From: Williamsoniiplasma luminosum | GTDB taxonomy: Bacteria > Bacillota_I > Bacilli_A > Mycoplasmatales > Mycoplasmataceae | Length of the DNA stretch: 64,000 bases | NCBI RefSeq assembly: GCF_002803985.1 | Contig: NZ_CP024963.1 | Span: forward strand, 620,001-684,000 | Direction: 5' to 3' | Part shown: positions 18,945-28,781 of the stretch, piece after piece | Layout: the number at the start of each line of letters is the position of its first letter | Numbering within the stretch: position 1 is the first letter of the stretch | Notes under the pieces: model-generated | What the model was told of the DNA's origin: nothing | What the model saw: only the letters and a program-made list of their open reading frames with translations | Databases searched by the model: none | Translations under genes and position numbers: made by a program

Positions 18945-19937
18945 TTATTCTTCGATTATTACAACCTCTTTATCTTCTTGAACTTTTTGAATTTCTTGAA
19001 TTTCTTGAATTTTATTTTTAGGTTTCTTATGCTCTTTTTTTCAAATCACATAGTTATAAAAATTAGAAGCAGAAAAATAAATTGTTAAAATTAATATCAC
19101 TGCAATCACAAATCAAGCTCATCCAGGTAGACCTAAAATATTGTCAGCATGAATATTGAAGAAGAAATAAGGAAATCTTGTTGAACCAACACTTGTATCT
19201 TGATAACGAACTTCACCACGAATTAAAATAAATCCAGTATAAATAATTAGGATTAAAGGACCACCTCAAAGTTTTCTTCTGGCATATTCTTTTGGTGAAT
19301 ATTGCGCTTTCATTGGGTTAATAAAAACTTGATAAGCAATAAATGATCAAGGGAATACGACATGTAATGCAATTCCGAAAAAGACACTCATAACAGTTAA
19401 TTTTTCAACTCGTTGTTTTGGATCCAAGAAATAAGCAGGAGCTAAAATCGAAATATAAACAACTGATGTTAAAGTAATGAAAGTTAGCACAACCAAGCTT
19501 CAATTATAATTTAAAAAGCGATATTCATTTCTTGGGTAGATTTTGCATCAAGCAAGCAACAATAATCAAACTGCTACTAAAATGTTTGAAAGGTGAGTAA
19601 AAAAACTAAATCAGTAAAAAATATATGACCCAATTGCCCCAGATGCCATTGGAACTGGTCCTTTTGAATCATAACCCATTCCCACAGTTACTCAAACAGC
19701 ACTTGAACGTTCAAAGATTGTTTTGTCCTGTAGATGCTCTAAAATTTTTTCTAAACTAGCTTCTGGATGCGCTTCAATTCAACCATTTAATTGAATTTGA
19801 ACTTTTAAAATCCCTCAAATTCCAAATAAAAGTTGCATAATTAAAAATCCAAGAATCATGAAACCAAGAATCGATTCAAATCAAAATTTTCAATCTTTAT
19901 AGAAACTAGGATTAAACTTATTTTTAAAGGAAAACAT
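18945..19937 (-). CDS. Polytopic membrane protein (330 aa)
   Basis: Starts MFSFKNKFNPSFYKD behind GAGGTGAG. About six to seven hydrophobic segments are spread over residues 22-290, with a periplasm-like loop containing HPEASLEKILEHLQD near residue 60-75 and a cytoplasmic acidic tail with an IQE-rich repeat (EIQEIQEIQEVQ). Many Trp, nearly all TGA. It resembles conserved mollicute integral membrane proteins of unknown function; I cannot name the family with confidence. It is transcribed divergently from cdd. Confidence 0.7.
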
Positions 19938-20001
19938 CTCTCACCTCGTTTTACTTGAAACTAAACTTTCTATTTAAGATTAAATTTATTATAATATAAA
20001 T

Positions 20002-20430
20002 ATGAAATTAAAAAGCAACCAACCCTTAAATAAAGACAAAATTTTTAATGATTTAAAAACATTAGCAAACAAATCTTATTCACCTTATTCTCACTTCAAA
20101 GTGAGTTGTATTTTGTACTTGAAAAATGGTCAAGAAATTCATGGTGTGAATGTTGAAAATGCGGCTTATTCACCAAGTATTTGTGCTGAAAGGGTTGCTT
20201 TACCTCAACTTTTTATCAACGATTATACAAAAGATGATGTTGAATTATTTGCCTTGTATACTGATGCTCTGGAATTCGGATCACCATGTGGTGTGTGTCG
20301 TCAAGTAATGATGGAATTATTAAATCCAAACCAAAAAGTTTGGATTTATAGTCAAAAAGGCTATCAAGATGAATTTGAAGTTCAAGATTTTCTTCCTTAT
20401 GCATTTAGTAAAAATGATTTAAAGAAATAA
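20002..20430 (+). CDS. cdd: Cytidine deaminase
   Basis: A 142-residue protein, the usual size of tetrameric cytidine deaminases. The zinc site is complete: ICAERVAL (Cys ligand and catalytic Glu in C-A-E) near residue 56 and PCGVCRQ near residue 91. The substrate-binding YSPYSHFKVSC segment is near residue 27. It deaminates (deoxy)cytidine to (deoxy)uridine in nucleoside salvage, which fits the nucleoside importer upstream and uridine kinase at 62547. A TATAAT-like sequence sits just before the start, so it may be leaderless. Confidence 0.96.
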   Translation: MKLKSNQPLNKDKIFNDLKTLANKSYSPYSHFKVSCILYLKNGQEIHGVNVENAAYSPSICAERVALPQLFINDYTKDDVELFALYTDALEFGSPCGVCRQVMMELLNPNQKVWIYSQKGYQDEFEVQDFLPYAFSKNDLKK

Positions 20431-20462
20431 CCAAAATTAATGATAATTTAAAATTAAAAACT

Positions 20463-20497
20463 AGGAAGCAATTACAAGATAATTGCTTCCTGGTTTT
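20463..20497. terminator. Bidirectional terminator between cdd and 20496-21248
   Basis: A 12-bp stem (AGGAAGCAATTA) pairs 20463-20474 with 20480-20491, flanked by T-rich sequence on the plus side. Confidence 0.75.
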
Positions 20498-21248
20498 ACT
20501 TATCATTGATTTGACGAATTTTTTGTTTCATGATTTCTAAATAAATTGGTCTATGAGTGACTTGGTATAAATATTTAGCTCAATGAGCTCACAGAAAGTT
20601 GTGATATTGAATCAATTGGTTAAGTTTGATTAATTCTTTTGGAGTTAAATTTAACAACGAAATAAATGCTTGATGTTTTGATTTTGGCAACGCTTCACTG
20701 ATGAAACTTGCATAATCAAAGAGATAATGATTTAAACTCACATATTCAAAATCAATTAAAAACATTTTGTGATCCTTAATTAAAAAATTTTCAACAATTA
20801 AATCATTATGACTTAACACCGGTGGTGTTTCGTCATAATAGTTCTCAATAATTAAGTGAATTTCTGTTTTTCAAACTTTTAATTCTTCAATCACTCCAAC
20901 TTTGTTAGTGAATAATTTTAAAAAAGCTTGAGGATTAAACAACTTTAAATCAACTTTTTGTTGTTGTAATTGATGAATTAATTCGATAACTTCTTTCATT
21001 TTTTGAATGTCTAAACTCTTAAGCTTTAAAGTTGTAGCATTTTCATAATAAGGCATTTTAAAAACTCATTTATTTCATTTATGTTTGATTTGATTTGGAA
21101 CAAGAATAAAGTCTAAATTTTGAACTTGTTCATAAAACTTTTTTTCATTTTCGCGATCCATAAAATAATCAATGTTTTTATTCGAAGTTTTAATAAAAAC
21201 ATTGTTTTTTATTTTAATTTTATTTGTTGTATTAAGGATTTTTTTCAT
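20496..21248 (-). CDS. Choline/ethanolamine kinase-like phosphotransferase (250 aa)
   Basis: Starts MKKILNTTNKIK at 21248; TGA-Trp codons lie at the N-terminal/kinase junction. It carries the LicA/choline-kinase catalytic motifs: LSHNDLIVENFLI (Brenner loop, HxDL..N) near residue 150 and FLIDFEYVS (metal-binding DFE) near residue 172. The N-lobe is short and lysine-rich. These enzymes phosphorylate choline or similar amino alcohols from ATP, possibly for lipid head groups, but aminoglycoside- or thiamine-kinase-like use is also possible. A paralog with the same motifs lies at 26881-27634. Confidence 0.75.
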
Positions 21249-21510
21249 ACAATGATTTTACAATATTATGAGTTCATTTGATAGGTTATCAAAAAATGAT
21301 TTTTATCATAAAAAAGTGTTTTAATAAAATTTCTTGTTTAATTAATTAATTGAATAGTATTGTTGCTTAATGATATGTGTTTTAAACGTACACATACAAT
21401 GTTGAAATATTAATGTATAAAAAGATGGGATTGTGAAAATTTTTAATATCAATAGAAAATAAGCATATATAAATATAAATAAAAAATTCTAAATTATAAA
21501 AATTAGAAGC

Positions 21511-21575
21511 AGATTAGAGTATGTTAAAGACGCCAATTCTTTTCCCTGAGTATTGCATTTAACATACTCTAATCT
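21511..21575. repeat. Perfect 18-bp inverted repeat with 29-base loop
   Basis: AGATTAGAGTATGTTAAA at 21511-21528 is exactly complementary to 21558-21575. The loop contains GACGCCAATTCTTTTCC. No T run follows on either strand, so it is not a normal terminator. A degenerate relative of the loop and arm is seen at about 28567-28620. The rest of the gap 21249-21716 is AT-rich and shows nothing else. Confidence 0.8.
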
Positions 21576-21716
21576 CTATAAATTGATATAATAACAAAAG
21601 AATATAGTAAAAAAATAGTTCAAAATGCCAATTTTTGCAAATTGTAGAATTTATTTTTTCCAATTTAATTCTATGTATAAAACATAAATCTATAGCCAGA
21701 TAAGAAGGAGAAAAAT

Positions 21717-22154
21717 ATGTTAAATCTAGAACAGATAAACCCCGATAAACTAATAAAATCATTCCCTACACAATTTTTAGAACACTATAGCTATAATTTT
21801 TGAGCAATTATTTTATTGGTAGTTACAATAATTTTAGCAATAATATTTTTAATTGGTTGTTTTATATTTATTCCAGATCGATTTTCCGAAGAGCCTTTTA
21901 GTGCATGAGCAGGTCTTATCTTTGGATTGGGACTCGTGATTGCAGCAGCAGTGGGCACAGCAATTCTTTGAAACCGTGTAACAGATACAGTAACTTCTGA
22001 ACTTCAAATTTGGATGCTTGAAAATCAAGTTAATTTTGGTGAAAGGATGTTTAATGATTGATTTCTAAAAAATTATGGTAAATTTCAAATTTCTGATTAT
22101 CAATTAGGATTAATGATTAAAGACATGCAAAATATTGGCATTTGAAACATGTAA
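21717..22154 (+). CDS. Two-span membrane protein (145 aa)
   Basis: A 145-residue protein starting MLNLEQINPDKL behind AAGAAGGAG. Two hydrophobic segments at about residues 29-56 and 70-90 are separated by a short acidic loop; the C-terminal 50 residues are soluble. It lies 64 bases before a lipoprotein gene. No family recognised. Confidence 0.65.
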
Positions 22155-22218
22155 CATCATTAATTAATTAGAGATAAAAAACTTAAAGCAAAATAAAACT
22201 AAAAAGGAGGTTTTAGAA

Positions 22219-22941
22219 ATGAAAAAATTATTAACATTACTAGGTGTTTTTGGTGTCATTAGCACTACTATTGGTACTGCGACAATGGTCGTTTCGTGTA
22301 AAACTGAAGACATAACAGATCTTTATAAAATGTCAGATAAACAAACACCCAAATTATTTGGAGGAATGTTTGTTACACAAATCGAAGAAATTATTGAAAA
22401 ATCAATAACTGCGTATAATAAAGCTACAAAAAAAGATATAGATTACAAAATTGATTTATCAACAACTTCTGAAACGGGTTGAATTGACATTTTACCAACA
22501 ACAAATACTAAATTAAAGGTTCATTGAATAAAGAATGGGGGTATATTTGCAGGTGGTGGTAGATATTTGATATGCAGTTTTCCTTTACGAAGAAAAGTTG
22601 ATATTACTCCAAAAGATATTGCATGAGGTGTTCCAGATAATACAATTAAAAGAATACTTACTCCTTCGGAATATATTGATTATTTAAAATCTTTAAAAAC
22701 AATCACCATTGGTCAAACAAAACGATTAGCTAGAATAAAAATTTGGGAAATTATAAAAAAATTACCTAATTTAAATGACATTACTTTAGAAAAAGATTTG
22801 AAAATTATAATCCCTGGTTTAGGTGATGAGGTTGAAGTTGGAAACATAAATGTTATAGCTTCATCTGATTCATCTTACATTCTAGGTTCTTTTACTATTG
22901 GTATAAATCCCCAACCAAATAAACCAGAAATTAACAAATAA
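22219..22941 (+). CDS. Lipoprotein of unknown function (240 aa)
   Basis: Starts MKKLLTLLGVFG behind a strong AAAAGGAGG site. Signal peptide with lipobox VVSC (Cys27), followed by a mature part of about 213 residues with several Trp encoded by TGA. Signal and overall plan resemble the lipoprotein at 60505-61428. Exposed on the cell surface; function unknown. Confidence 0.75.
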
Positions 22942-23046
22942 AAATATTTTAAAATTTCTTATTAAAATTCAAAAAAAGATTAGATATATTAAAACTTAAT
23001 GCTAGTTTTTCGTATCTTTTTTTGTTTTTGTTTTAAAATAAATAGT

Positions 23047-23658
23047 ATGAATAAACCAATAATTTGGATTGCTACATCCAACGAAGATAAAGTTAATGAA
23101 TTTAAAGTTTTTCTTTCAAATTTTGAAATAAAAACTTTAAAAGATTTACCAGACTATGTTGAACCAGACGAAACTGGAACAACTTTTGCTGAAAATGCGG
23201 TCCAAAAAGCCCAAGCATTATCAGAACATATTCAAGGAATGGTTGTGGCTGATGATAGCGGCATTGAAGTTGAAGCATTAGATAATTTTCCCGGAATTTA
23301 TTCACGACGTTGAGCATATCCAATTACTGATTGACCAACAATTAATCAAAAATTAATTGATAAAATTAACGTTGAAACTGATCAAAGTAATTGAAATGCA
23401 CAAATGATTAGTGTGATGGCTCTTGTTGATGTGACTTGTGATAAAGTCGAAACTTTTGAAGGGATTGTTCAAGGTAAAATTAGTCATCAAGTTCAAAATC
23501 ATCACCAAGGCTTTGGTTATGATTTAACTTTTATTCCTGATGGAAGTGAAGTTACTTATTCAGAAATGGGACCAGCCAAGAAGAACGAATATTCATCAAG
23601 ACAAATTGCAAGTCAAAAATTAAAAACATATTTAGGAGGAAGAAATGAGAAAAATTAA
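23047..23658 (+). CDS. Non-canonical purine NTP pyrophosphatase (RdgB/HAM1)
   Basis: The start at 23047 (MNKPIIWIATSN) is chosen over 22999 because it aligns with the family N-terminus and a TAAAATA box directly precedes it, suggesting a leaderless message. Motifs: ATSNEDKVNEF (phosphate-binding), ADDSGIEVEAL near residue 68 and PGIYSRRWA. The C-terminus has GFGYDLTFIP and SSRQIASQK. It hydrolyses ITP, dITP and XTP to monophosphates, cleaning the nucleotide pool. 203 residues, normal length. It overlaps trmL by 14 bases. Confidence 0.93.
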
Positions 23659-24184
23659 CATTGTTTTATATCAACCTGAAATTGCTCAAAATGTGGGGGC
23701 AATTATGCGGACTTGTGTCGCGATTGATGCTCGATTACATTTAATCGAACCATTTGGTTTTATTTATGATGATCGTCATTTAGCCCGACCAAGTGCCAAC
23801 GAACATCAATTTGTGGATGTTGTTCGCTATGATGATTGAAATGATTTTATCAACCAACATCCACAACAACCCTTATTTTGTTTATCAAGATATGGACAAA
23901 AACCAATTAGTGATTTTAACTTCAAAGATCTTAATCAAGAAGTTTATTTAATGTTTGGCAAGGAATCAACCGGGATTCCAAAACAAGTTTTGATTGACAA
24001 TATTGAGACAACGTTCCGCATTCCGATGGTTGAACAAGCCAGAAGCATTAATATTGCCAACACTGTTGGAATTGCTAGTTATGAAGTTTTAAGACAGTGA
24101 GATTATTTAAATTTAAGCAAAGAAGAAACCCAAAAAGGCAGAGACTACTTATTGAGTGGGGCTTGGGTTGGAAAAGAGGAATAA
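23645..24184 (+). CDS. trmL: tRNA (cytidine/uridine-34-2'-O)-methyltransferase TrmL
   Basis: A 179-residue SPOUT methyltransferase. Characteristic segments: VLYQPEIAQNVGAIMRTC at the start, LMFGKESTGIPKQ near residue 107 and IPMVEQARSINIANTVGI, the knot region that binds SAM. It methylates the wobble base of some leucine tRNAs. It overlaps the upstream ITPase gene by 14 bases and shares one base with the next start (TAATG), so all three are in one operon. Confidence 0.93.
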
Positions 24185-25041
24185 TGATTTTTGATACACC
24201 TTATGAATATTGTTTAAGCGATTGTGATGGAACAATTGTGGATAACGGTTTTTACCCATCAGAAGCGACAAAAAAATCCATTCGCAAATACCAAAAAGTA
24301 AGTGGATATCGTTTTGGTTTAATTACTGGAAGATTGGCTATGGCCAATCTTAAATTAGTTGATGATTTAAACGTGCAACTCCCAATTGTTGCTTGTAATG
24401 GGGCGGTCGTGATGGATTTAAAACTCCAAAAAGTTTTATTTGCCCAAACTATTCCTAATGATTTAGTGTTCCAAATTTTTGATGATTGTTTAGCAATTGG
24501 GGTCGAAATTATGCTTTACAGCCCAACCCAAATGCTTGCCAAAATTGGTGCTATGAGAATTGAATATTGAATTCAATACCAAAAATCAATCAAGAAGAAG
24601 CATCGTTGAGAAATTCAACAATTTGAAACTTATGCAGATTTACGTCAAGCTGTTGAGGAACAGAATTCTTCAATTGTTGAATTTATTATTAAAACTAATA
24701 GTGACCAAGAAGAAAAATTATTGCATGAAATTTTTCAAAAATACGCTCATGCAACAACAAGTGTCGAATCGTACCCACAAATGTATAACATTACCGCATT
24801 TGGGGTGGATAAATTCTCTGGTTTGAAAAAATGAGCTGAAATTGTTAATGCTGATTATCAAGAAATTGTGGCTTTTGGGGACAATTATAATGATCTAACC
24901 ATGATCCAAGGTGTAAAAAAAGGTATTTGTGTTGGCAACGGGGTTGATGAATTGAAACAAGTTGCTTGAAAAATTATTGAACCAGTTCATGAAAATGGGG
25001 TTGGGTTAGAGTTAGAACGAATGATTGCTGAAAAAGATTAA
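24184..25041 (+). CDS. HAD-superfamily hydrolase, Cof type (285 aa)
   Basis: Motif I DCDGTIVDNG near residue 13, motif II-like LITGR near residue 44 and motif IV VAFGDNYNDLTMI near residue 240 with Lys in LKKWAE as motif III. A type C2 cap separates them. Such Cof-type enzymes dephosphorylate sugar phosphates, flavin or nucleotide intermediates; the substrate cannot be assigned. Last gene of the ITPase-TrmL operon. Confidence 0.88.
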
Positions 25042-25050
25042 AGTTTTTAG

Positions 25051-25077
25051 TTGCTTTTTGAGCAATTGTGATATAAT
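25051..25077 (+). promoter_or_regulatory. Promoter of the DEAD-box helicase gene
   Basis: TATAAT at 25072-25077 preceded by TTGCTT at 25051-25056 (15-base spacer). The leader to the ATG at 25155 is about 70 bases. Confidence 0.5.
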
Positions 25078-25154
25078 TAGGAAAGTTTATGATTTAAAAG
25101 GGAAAAAATTGTTTTATTTCATGAATAAATGCACAAGATGCAGATGGAGAAACA

Positions 25155-26864
25155 ATGGCTTTTAAAAAATTAGAGTTGAACGATTCAATCTTAAGATCAC
25201 TTGAGAAAAATGGATTTACTAAACCAACAGAAATCCAAGAAAAGGGAATTCCCGTTTTCTTGGAAAACAAAAACTTATTCGGAAAATCAAGCACAGGAAC
25301 TGGAAAAACAGCTTCTTTCGCTTTACCGATTTTACATAAAATAGATGTAACAGATAAAAAAGTACAAGCAGTGGTGATGGCACCAACCAGAGAACTAGCT
25401 TTACAAATTTTGGACCAATTCAAAAAATTTAGTTCAATGATGGCAAATGTGCAAATTGCACCATTAATTGGTGGAGCAAGAATGGGTGACCAAATTGCTA
25501 AATTAAAAAATTGTCAAATCGTGGTCGGAACACCAGGAAGAATTAATGATCACATTAACCGTAAAACATTACGTTTAGATAATGTTAAAATAATTATTCT
25601 TGATGAAGCTGATGAAATGCTAAAATTAGGATTCAAAAATGATATTGACGCTGTTTTCAACGGTGTTGAAAACAAAGTTCAAATTGGATTATATTCAGCA
25701 ACAATTTCACCAAAAGTTTTAGCAATCGCAAATAAATATATGGGTGAATACGAGTTTATCGAAGTTCAAAACCAAATGGATGTAAACAACAACATCAACA
25801 ACACTTATGTAATTACTAAAGGTTACAAAAAAGAAGATGTAATGGTTAAATTAATCGAAAAACACAACATGCAAAGATTTATTATCTTTACCAATACTCG
25901 TGCTAACACAACTAAAATTTCTCGTGTTTTAGACCAAGCTGGAATTAAAAACGAAGTAATTAATGGAGATAAAAAACAATCTCAAAGAACAAGAGTGATG
26001 AGAGATTTTAAAACAAGTCGTTTTAGAGCTTTAATTGCAACTGACGTTGTTGCTCGTGGAATTCACGTTGATGGAATTGATTATGTGATTAACTTTGAAA
26101 TGCCTGTGGATGACGAATATTTTGTTCACCGTATTGGAAGAACTGGAAGAAACAACGAAACTGGATCAACAATTACTTTCATTAATAGTATTAATGCAGT
26201 TAGACATTTAAACCATGTGATTAAAGAATTTAATTTAGAAATTGATGAAGAATTAATTGACGATATTGGTTTGGAAAAATCAAAAGACATGGACCGTCCT
26301 GAAATTCATGACAAATACCGTCCAAGAACTAGTTATGCTGACAGAAGAGATTCTGGTCGCGGAAACAGTCGTGGTGGTTCAAGAAGTGGATCAAGAGATG
26401 GTCAACGATCAGACTCACGTGGTGGATCAAGAAGTGGTTCAAGAGATGGGTCAAGAAACAATTCTTGAGGGGATAAAAAACCAAGTTCAAGAAGCAATTC
26501 ATGATCTGATCGAGGAGCATCAAGAGATGGAGCTCAATCTGAATCAAGAACTAATTCAAGAGATGACTCAAGAAGCAATTCTTGAGGTGATTCAAAACCA
26601 AGTTCAAGAAGTAATTCTTGAGGAGATAAGAAACCAACTTCAAGAGATGGAGCAAGATCTGATTCAAGAAGCAATTCTTGAGGGGACAAAAAACCAAGTT
26701 CAAGAGATGGAGCTAGATCTGATTCAAGAAGTAATTCTTGAGGTGATAAAAAACCAAGCTCAAGAAGTAATTCATGAAGTGATTCAAAACCTAAACGTTC
26801 ATCAAATCGTGATGGATTTGATGGTGGGTCAAAACCTGGAAAAAATTTCAGAAACGATAAATAA
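25155..26864 (+). CDS. DEAD-box RNA helicase with Ser/Arg repeat tail (569 aa)
   Basis: Residues 1-375 form a complete helicase core: Q motif near FTKPTEIQEKGIP, Walker A SSTGTGKTAS near 45, PTRELA, VGTPGRI, DEAD (LDEADEML near 150), SAT (YSATISP), and HRIGRTGR near 330. From about residue 400 to 569 the protein is a low-complexity tail of Ser, Arg, Asp and Gly with repeated units such as SRSNSWGDKKPSSR. The Trp in every repeat is TGA; reading TGA as stop would cut the tail at residue 438. The core unwinds RNA in ribosome assembly or mRNA decay (CshA/DeaD role); the tail probably binds RNA. Confidence 0.93.
26340..26800 (+). repeat. Imperfect tandem repeats encoding the helicase tail
   Basis: Units containing GGTTCAAGAAGTGGATC and, further on, GAAGCAATTCTTGAGG(G/T)GA recur with variation through the 3' third of the helicase gene. 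The repeats keep frame and can expand or contract by recombination. Confidence 0.75.
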
Positions 26865-26906
26865 GCAAAAAATAGAACAACTAACCAAGTTGTTCTATTT
26901 TTTCTT
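26865..26906. terminator. Shared terminator of helicase gene and leftward kinase-like gene
   Basis: A long stem of AAAAAATAGAACAAC with GTTGTTCTATTTTTT surrounds the stop codon of the leftward gene at 26881 and ends in T runs in both directions. Confidence 0.75.
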
Positions 26907-27634
26907 TCATGAGTTTTAAGTATTTTCTTTCTCGACTTGCTTGATACATATATTTTGCTCAATGAGCTCAAAGATAAGTTTGATATTGCATTAATTGATT
27001 GAGTTTGATTAATTCTTGATGGCTTAAATTTAACAATTTAATAAATTCACGTTTTTTGACCATTGGATATAATTCATTGGTAAAACTTGCATAATCATAA
27101 AGATAATGATTATAACTAACATATTCAAAATCAATCAAAAAGATTTGATGTTCTTTAATTAAGAAATTTTCTGGAACTAAATCGTTATGACTTAACACCG
27201 GTGGTGTTCCGTCATAATAGTTTTGCAAAATTAAATCAATTTTGGGAGTTCAATGGTTTAATTCTTCGATTAAACCAACTTTACTAATAAATAAATCCAA
27301 AAACTCACGAGGGTCAAAAACTTTTAAATCGTATTTTTGTTGATGTAACTCATCAATTAAACTAAGAATAATTTTCATCCGATCAAGTTTTAATTTTTTG
27401 ATCGATAATGTTTTACTATTTGGGTAATAACGCATTTTGGAAACTCAACGTTTGCCTTTATGTTCAATCTTATTGGGGGTTAAAGTGAAGGATAAATTTC
27501 CGGGATTGTTGATAAAAATTATTTTCATTTTCACGATCAATAAAATAATCAACTTTTTTACTCGACTTTTTCACAACTTTATTTTTTTTGACTTTAACTT
27601 TGTTCGTTAAACCATGTAATTTAAATTTTTTCAT
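26881..27634 (-). pseudogene. Frameshifted choline-kinase-like gene, paralog of 20496-21248
   Basis: The conceptual product matches 20496-21248 throughout: N-terminus MKKFKLHGLTNKVK with DYFIDRENENNFY, then a frame change near 27500-27515, then NPGNLSFTLTPNKIEHK, catalytic LSHNDLVPENFLI and FLIDFEYVS. The first frame ends at a stop soon after the break. The remaining frame can start on its own at ATG 27528 (MKIIFINNPGN), giving 215 residues with the catalytic motifs intact but missing the first ~45 residues. It may be a true pseudogene, a shortened working kinase, or a sequencing error. Confidence 0.65.
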
Positions 27635-27787
27635 CACAAGCACATCCTTTCACACTCTTATTTTATTCTTGGATTGACCAATATTTATCTTTATCCCTCA
27701 ATTTAAAAAATATATTTTTTGCAGAAATCAACTTTAAATAAAGAAAAAGGTACTAAAATTGGGAATTTTCCTAATAAAAAGCGAATT

Positions 27788-27825
27788 ATTTCATTCTCAA
27801 AAGTAAGTGCTTTTGAGAATGAAAT
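27788..27825. promoter_or_regulatory. Perfect 16-bp inverted repeat before J-protein promoter
   Basis: 27788-27803 (ATTTCATTCTCAAAAG) pairs exactly with 27810-27825 around a 6-base centre. No T run follows on either strand. It ends 9 bases before a TTGAAA box, so it may be an operator. It does not match the CIRCE element of HrcA. Confidence 0.6.
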
Positions 27826-27833
27826 AAAATAAG

Positions 27834-27860
27834 TTGAAATGAATGAAAGCATTATATAAT
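27834..27860 (+). promoter_or_regulatory. Promoter of the membrane J-protein gene
   Basis: TTGAAA at 27834-27839 and TATAAT at 27855-27860, 15-base spacer; ATG follows at 27904 behind AAAAGGATGG. Confidence 0.55.
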
Positions 27861-27903
27861 TACAAAAAAGAAGAGATAAATAATTAAAAAGGATGGATTA
27901 ATT

Positions 27904-28527
27904 ATGAAATGATGAGTAGGGTGATTAACACTTGGAATCGGTTTAATTATCAAGTTTAGTACTGGTCTTGATTGAATGATATGTTTTGTTATTATTACTG
28001 CTTTGGAAGTTGGAATCTTCTTGTTTTCATGGTTAATTAAAAAAGTTGATAAAAATGATGACAATGATCCATTAATTAATTTAAACTTACAATTTGTCTT
28101 AAATGCTGAAGCAGAAAAATTAGCGTTACAAGAAAAAATCACAAAAGAAACTTTTGTGAAAACTTTAAAGAAAATAATGAGAATATCTCGAGGCCAAATC
28201 AAATTATTAGAAGAGATAATAAAATTGTGCAGCACATTAGCAAAACAACAACCGATTCAACAAGCAATTGATGATTTGAAAGAAGAAATTGAAAACCTCA
28301 AACAAGTCATTGATGATCATATGGTTGAACAAGCAAGTTCTCTGAATCAAGCTTATCAAACACTTGGGATTCATGAGGATATTTCTGATCAAGCTTTAAA
28401 AACCAAATATCGAAAACTTGCCTTGAAATATCATCCTGATAGAAACAAAACTGAAGAAGCTAAGGAAATAATGACTAAAATAAATATGGCTTATGATTTG
28501 ATTAAACAAATAAGAAACTTGTCATAA
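27904..28527 (+). CDS. Membrane-anchored J-domain protein (207 aa)
   Basis: Starts MKWWVGWLTLGI; TGA-Trp codons occur at codons 3 to 7. Two hydrophobic stretches (about residues 4-20 and 24-44) form a membrane hairpin. Residues 60-145 are helical/coiled. The C-terminal 65 residues are a J domain with the YHPDRN (HPD) motif near residue 177, which stimulates DnaK ATPase. Lacking the G/F and zinc regions, it is a specialised co-chaperone (type III) that would place DnaK at the membrane. Client unknown. Confidence 0.82.
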
Positions 28528-28781
28528 TATATATCTTTAATTAAGGGTAATTAATTATAAAACATTAAACATACTCAAACGAATTTTGAATTCGACATGT
28601 TAAAAGCACCATCTTGATAAAAAAAATGTGTTGTTTTTAACATTTTGTAATCTATGAAAAACATTTAAATTATTAAAATTATATTTTGTTCAAGTAGAAA
28701 ATTACAATTGGCAATAAATAGATACTAATTTATTGCCAATTCTAAAATTTAATATTGCTATAATAATCATAGGAGATAATA

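Noticed and set aside
21511-21575. tRNA gene or terminator at the inverted repeat
   Set aside because: No T-arm GGTTCGA sequence, no anticodon arm, and no T run after the stem.
22999-23046. Longer start for the RdgB-type gene (adds MLVFRIFFCF...)
   Set aside because: The added residues are not part of the family, and a -10-like TAAAATA lies between this start and the conserved one.
26257-26919. A 220-residue Gln/Glu-rich protein in another frame of the helicase tail
   Set aside because: It is the shifted reading of the repeat region; the helicase frame continues through it and has the natural stop.
26534-26971. Leftward Leu/Ser-rich protein over the helicase tail
   Set aside because: Complement of the same repeats; it also overlaps the terminator and the end of the kinase-like gene.
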